Source: CAYRLZ01 sp964425275 (lineage in GTDB: Bacteria > Hydrothermota > Tepidihabitantia > Tepidihabitantales > JBDRVQ01). Taken from it: a DNA stretch of 8,400 nucleotides. This document shows positions 6,789 through 8,400 of the stretch, piece by piece. How positions within the stretch are numbered: position 1 is the first letter of the stretch; each line of letters starts with the position of its first letter. The notes below the pieces were generated by a model that was given only the letters and a program-made list of their open reading frames with translations, had not been told where the DNA came from and did no database searches. The stretch covers positions 1 through 8,400 of the forward strand of contig CAYRLZ010000040.1 in assembly GCA_964425275.1 (NCBI GenBank), in the 5' to 3' direction. The position numbers and the translations under genes were made by a program.

Positions 6789-7169
6789 GCCAACGGTTTC
6801 GGTTCTCTCTTCAAATAATTCTTTTAAGGTTCGTCTATGAATAAGACCCCGGTCTTCGCCGGAGCGGATAAATATAATCCGGTCTAAAATCCGCTGGGTT
6901 ATCTCTTTGAGATATTCCGCATCCTTTTCTATATTTTTTCTATATTTCCGGAATGGAAGAGGTCTTGGTTATTTTTGAATATGTCCTTTGCCAGGGCCTC
7001 CCGCCATCTCTTTAAGTCCGAAAGGATTGCCTTATCAACCGGAAGCCTCTCCTTTGGCTTTACCAGAAGCAATTTATCAAGTTCGCCTCTGATTACCGAT
7101 TCCTTGGAGAGTAGCCATAACTTATCATATCAAATTCTTCAAGATAGTCTTCCCATTTTAAGTCAATCT
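6789..7169 (-). pseudogene. Frameshifted linker of the restriction-modification gene
   Basis: Three overlapping frames together give the expected linker between nuclease and methyltransferase: LKIDLKWEDYLEEFD (about 7169-7130), then DKLWLLSKESVIRGELDKLL and VDKAILSDLKRWREALAKD (about 7127-6940), then NIEKDAEYLKEITQRILDRI and IFIRSGEDRGLIHRRTLKEL (about 6936-6800), running on in frame into the methyltransferase. Such helical linkers with D-R-x-I-F-I-R-x-x-E-D-R-x-L are typical of this enzyme family. None of the pieces has its own start. Confidence 0.75.
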
Positions 7170-7613
7170 TTAACCCCTTTTTGGGTTTCGTAAATCCGGC
7201 TTAACTGTCACATCAAATAGTTTCAATTCTTCAAAGTCGGTTAATAAAACAAATGGGACGCCTTTTCGGTTGTAGCCGTATCCGACCGCCTGTTCAATAT
7301 ATTTGTTTATATCAACCTTTGGTGGTTTTGCCTCAATGAAGACCTTAATCTTGCCTTCAATTTTTAGCCCATAGTCAACCCGGCCCCGAGAAACCTTTTC
7401 TTCTAAGCTTACCTCGTTGCGGTCATTCACATCCCAGCCCAGGACATCTTTCAGAAGCGGTTCAATGAATGAGTTTTTGGCTTCTGGTTCGTTATAGTCT
7501 TTAATCCGGCCGGTCTCTGATTCCCTTCTAAATTTTTCTATCAGTTTGGAGAGATTTCCTTTTGCCTTTTCTTTTGTTAACATCCCTGACCGCACGGTAT
7601 TTGCAGAAGGCAT
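7170..7613 (-). CDS. HsdR_N-like PD-(D/E)XK nuclease domain (open 5' part of the broken gene)
   Basis: The 147-residue product is the N-terminal endonuclease domain of a combined restriction-modification enzyme. YNEPEAKNSFIEPLLKDVLG (40-59) is the typical opening helix. RGRVDYGL (77-83, with Asp80), VFIEAKP (91-97, Glu94 and Lys96) and QAVGYGY (108-114, Gln108 and Tyr112) form the D...ExK...Q-x-x-x-Y active-site set of Type I HsdR and related enzymes. The domain would need the downstream recognition part for specific cutting, and TAA at 7172 cuts it off just after LRNPKRG, at the first frameshift. Start ATG 7613 is preceded by a promoter whose predicted start is only about five bases upstream; ATG 7583 (residue 11) is an alternative. 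As a fragment it is probably inactive in vivo. Confidence 0.75.
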   Translation of the reverse strand: MPSANTVRSGMLTKEKAKGNLSKLIEKFRRESETGRIKDYNEPEAKNSFIEPLLKDVLGWDVNDRNEVSLEEKVSRGRVDYGLKIEGKIKVFIEAKPPKVDINKYIEQAVGYGYNRKGVPFVLLTDFEELKLFDVTVKPDLRNPKRG

Positions 7614-7624
7614 CGGTTAAGGTT

Positions 7625-7652
7625 ATTATACTTAAAAATCTGAGAATTGCAA
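7625..7652 (-). promoter_or_regulatory. Promoter of the restriction-modification gene
   Basis: On the minus strand TTGCAA (7652-7647), a 16-bp spacer and a perfect TATAAT (7630-7625) predict a start near 7618. That is about five bases before ATG 7613, so the transcript would be nearly leaderless from the first ATG or have a 35-base leader for ATG 7583. No Shine-Dalgarno sequence fits either start. Confidence 0.5.
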
Positions 7653-7681
7653 GAGTTCGCCGAAAAAGTAATTAGAGAAGG

Positions 7682-7704
7682 GGCTTGGGGCGACCCTCTA
7701 AGCC
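7682..7704. other. Small GC-rich hairpin beside the first repeat array
   Basis: GGCTT (7682-7686) pairs with AAGCC (7700-7704), and GGG (7687-7689) pairs with CCC (7694-7696) around a GCGA loop, leaving TCT as a bulge. No T run follows on the plus strand, and only a loose pyrimidine stretch follows on the minus strand. Function is unclear; it marks the boundary between the restriction-modification promoter and the array. Confidence 0.35.
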
Positions 7705-7709
7705 GTTTG

Positions 7710-7937
7710 GGGAGGAATTCAGGAATAGGCACCGGGATAGGATTAGAGAACCTAACAGAGAGCCTATCAGAGGGAGATAGAGAAAGGCACTGAGAAAGGG
7801 TAAGAGAGAAGGCAAGAGTAAGAGGCAGAGAAAGGGGTTAAGGAAGGGATAGAGTAAAGGATAGGGTAAGAGCCCTAGTAAGGCATTAAGTAAGGGATAG
7901 GGTAAGGCATCCAGGGAACGATACCCTAAAAGAAAGG
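7710..7937. repeat. Degenerate 12-bp tandem repeat, array 1
   Basis: Successive 12-base blocks from 7734 include GTAAGGGATAGG, GTAAAGGATAGG, GGAAGGGATAGA, GAGGGAGATAGA and GTAAGGCATTAA. G stands at the first position of 18 consecutive blocks (7710, 7722 and so on to 7914), followed mostly by A or T, then a purine run and a TA-containing end. The plus strand is strongly purine-rich. Units are too different for recent slippage copying; only the register and a few bases are kept. On the minus strand the period of four codons gives a Leu-rich tetrad pattern (for example LPYPLLNALLGLLPYPLLYP). There is no start codon of quality, no ribosome binding site and no recognised family, so I do not call a gene. 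Confidence 0.8.
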
Positions 7938-8068
7938 AAAAATCCGATAAGTCCTGTAAAATCAAGATGTTAAAGGCAAAATGACCTGATAAAAAGGTTT
8001 CTCCACAGGAAACTTTATCCATTAGAATCTGGATATTAACCTTTGCTACGATGAGGATGAAACCAATA
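7938..8068. other. Non-repetitive core between the two arrays
   Basis: About 130 bases without the 12-bp pattern separate the arrays. The clearest structure is a hairpin: GATAAA (7988-7993) with TTTATC (8014-8019) and GTTTC (7997-8001) with GAAAC (8009-8013), loop TCCACAG, and a three-base bulge AAG. A second short stem, TATCC (8016-8020) with GGATA (8031-8035), could form instead. The minus strand is open through this part (MDKVSCGETFLSGHFAFNIL within it) but no family is recognised. Confidence 0.45.
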
Positions 8069-8308
8069 ATAAGACTTCCAATAGGGCTCTTTATAGGAAA
8101 GAGAATAGCATCCCCAATAGCATCCCGAATAGGGCGGAGAATAGAACCCCCAATAGGTAAGGGAATAGACCTCTCAATAGGATAGAGAATAGAATTACCG
8201 ATAGGCAAGAGAATAGAATACCGAATAGATTAGAGATTAGAGCCGAGAATAGGTAGAATAATAGGGCATTTAATACCATACCCAATAGCACCCCCTGTAG
8301 CACTCCCC
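8069..8308. repeat. Degenerate 12-bp tandem repeat, array 2 (ATAG every 12 bases)
   Basis: ATAG begins at 8081, 8093, 8105, 8117, 8129, 8141, 8153, 8165, 8177, 8189, 8201, 8213, 8225, 8249, 8261 and 8285. One-base variants fill the missing steps: TTAG 8237, ATAC 8273 and GTAG 8297. That is 19 steps in exact register. ATAA at 8069 may be a further eroded step. The usual unit is four variable bases, C or G, AATAG, two variable bases. From 8141 to 8213 the base before AATAG or its equivalent alternates G and C, hinting at a 24-bp higher order. Plus-strand reading from ATG 8051 gives a 44-codon frame with Ile every fourth residue (for example RIGRRIEPPIGKGIDLSIG) ending at TAG 8183. Minus-strand frames are open too but start only at TTG codons. 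These frames follow from the 12-bp register and are not called as genes. The last 90 bases of the window (8309-8400) show nothing I can support. Confidence 0.88.
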
Positions 8309-8400
8309 CCTTCAAAAAGAAAAATTCCCTCTTATGCTGGGTGGATTGGTCAGAATAAAAGCGGTTAGGTCTTTTTAATTAGTTATTATCTTCTCTCATT

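Larger units (their letters stand above)
4785..7613 (-). pseudogene. Combined restriction-modification gene (nuclease + N6-adenine methyltransferase + target recognition), broken by three frameshifts
   Basis: Read with three small corrections, the minus strand from 7613 to 4785 encodes one protein of about 943 residues, a usual size for Type IIG or single-chain restriction-methylation enzymes. Order: HsdR_N-like nuclease, helical linker, methyltransferase, target-recognition region, C-terminal coiled segment. The breaks are: (1) in the A5G4 run at 7174-7182, where one extra A restores ...NPKKGLKIDLKWEDYLEEFD; (2) at about 7124-7134, one base short, after which DKLWLLSKESVIRGELDKLL reads on; (3) in a six-A run at 6934-6939, where a seventh A joins ...SGNIEK to NIEKDAEYLKEI. 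All three are consistent with single-base losses, two of them in homopolymers. glmM and glmS are undamaged, which argues for true decay or slipped-strand switching, but consensus error in homopolymers cannot be excluded. The nuclease and methyltransferase parts are listed separately. Confidence 0.8.

Noticed and set aside
7672..8208. A 178-codon minus-strand open frame over the arrays
   Set aside because: It starts at TTG without a ribosome binding site, and its length is explained by the 12-bp register and lack of stop codons in CTATTC-type repeats. No protein family is recognised.
7710..8308. CRISPR array
   Set aside because: The unit is 12 bp with only 4-5 conserved bases. There are no 23-37 bp repeats with unique spacers and no cas genes.
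8091..8315. A 74-codon Leu-rich minus-strand frame
   Set aside because: It has a TTG start, overlaps the 178-codon frame in another register, and is a by-product of array 2.

Overview
The window looks bacterial, with moderate GC. The proteins are rich in Lys and Glu, with frequent AGA/AGG arginine and ATA isoleucine codons. Several promoters resemble sigma-70 type (TTGACT/TATAAT). I cannot place the organism from this alone. A thermophilic candidate-phylum bacterium (for example WOR-3-like) is a low-certainty guess from protein style. The window joins an ordinary housekeeping operon to accessory DNA full of decayed genes.

Layout. Positions 1-870 hold mobile-element debris and promoters: a transposase-like N-terminal relic on the minus strand with an in-frame stop, an intact 69-residue helix-turn-helix ORF that resembles a cut-off IS481-type transposase, and a non-coding stretch with an inverted repeat and promoter candidates. 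Positions 875-4154 carry a two-gene plus-strand operon, glmM then glmS, which makes glucosamine-6-phosphate and converts it to glucosamine-1-phosphate for cell-wall and other amino-sugar polymers. Everything from 4229 to 7613 reads on the minus strand. In transcription order it holds a combined restriction-modification gene (HsdR_N-like nuclease, N6-adenine methyltransferase, target-recognition region) broken by three small frameshifts, then a DUF4258-like gene, then a DUF2283-like gene overlapping it by 17 bp, then a 15-codon relic of a second methyltransferase C-terminus.

Positions 7614-8400 have no convincing gene. They hold the most unusual structure in the window: two arrays of a degenerate 12-bp tandem repeat (about 7710-7937 and 8069-8308). 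In the second, ATAG or a one-base variant recurs at exact 12-bp steps 19 times. The arrays flank a non-repetitive core with a hairpin. A related sequence occurs as an inverted pair at 692-750, just upstream of glmM, so the repeat may be dispersed in this genome.

How the parts fit: glmM-glmS is a stable metabolic unit. The restriction-modification locus, the DUF4258/DUF2283 pair (gene order typical of a toxin-antitoxin-like unit, function unproven), the transposase scraps and the repeat arrays are consistent with a defence/mobile island that has been rearranged next to it.
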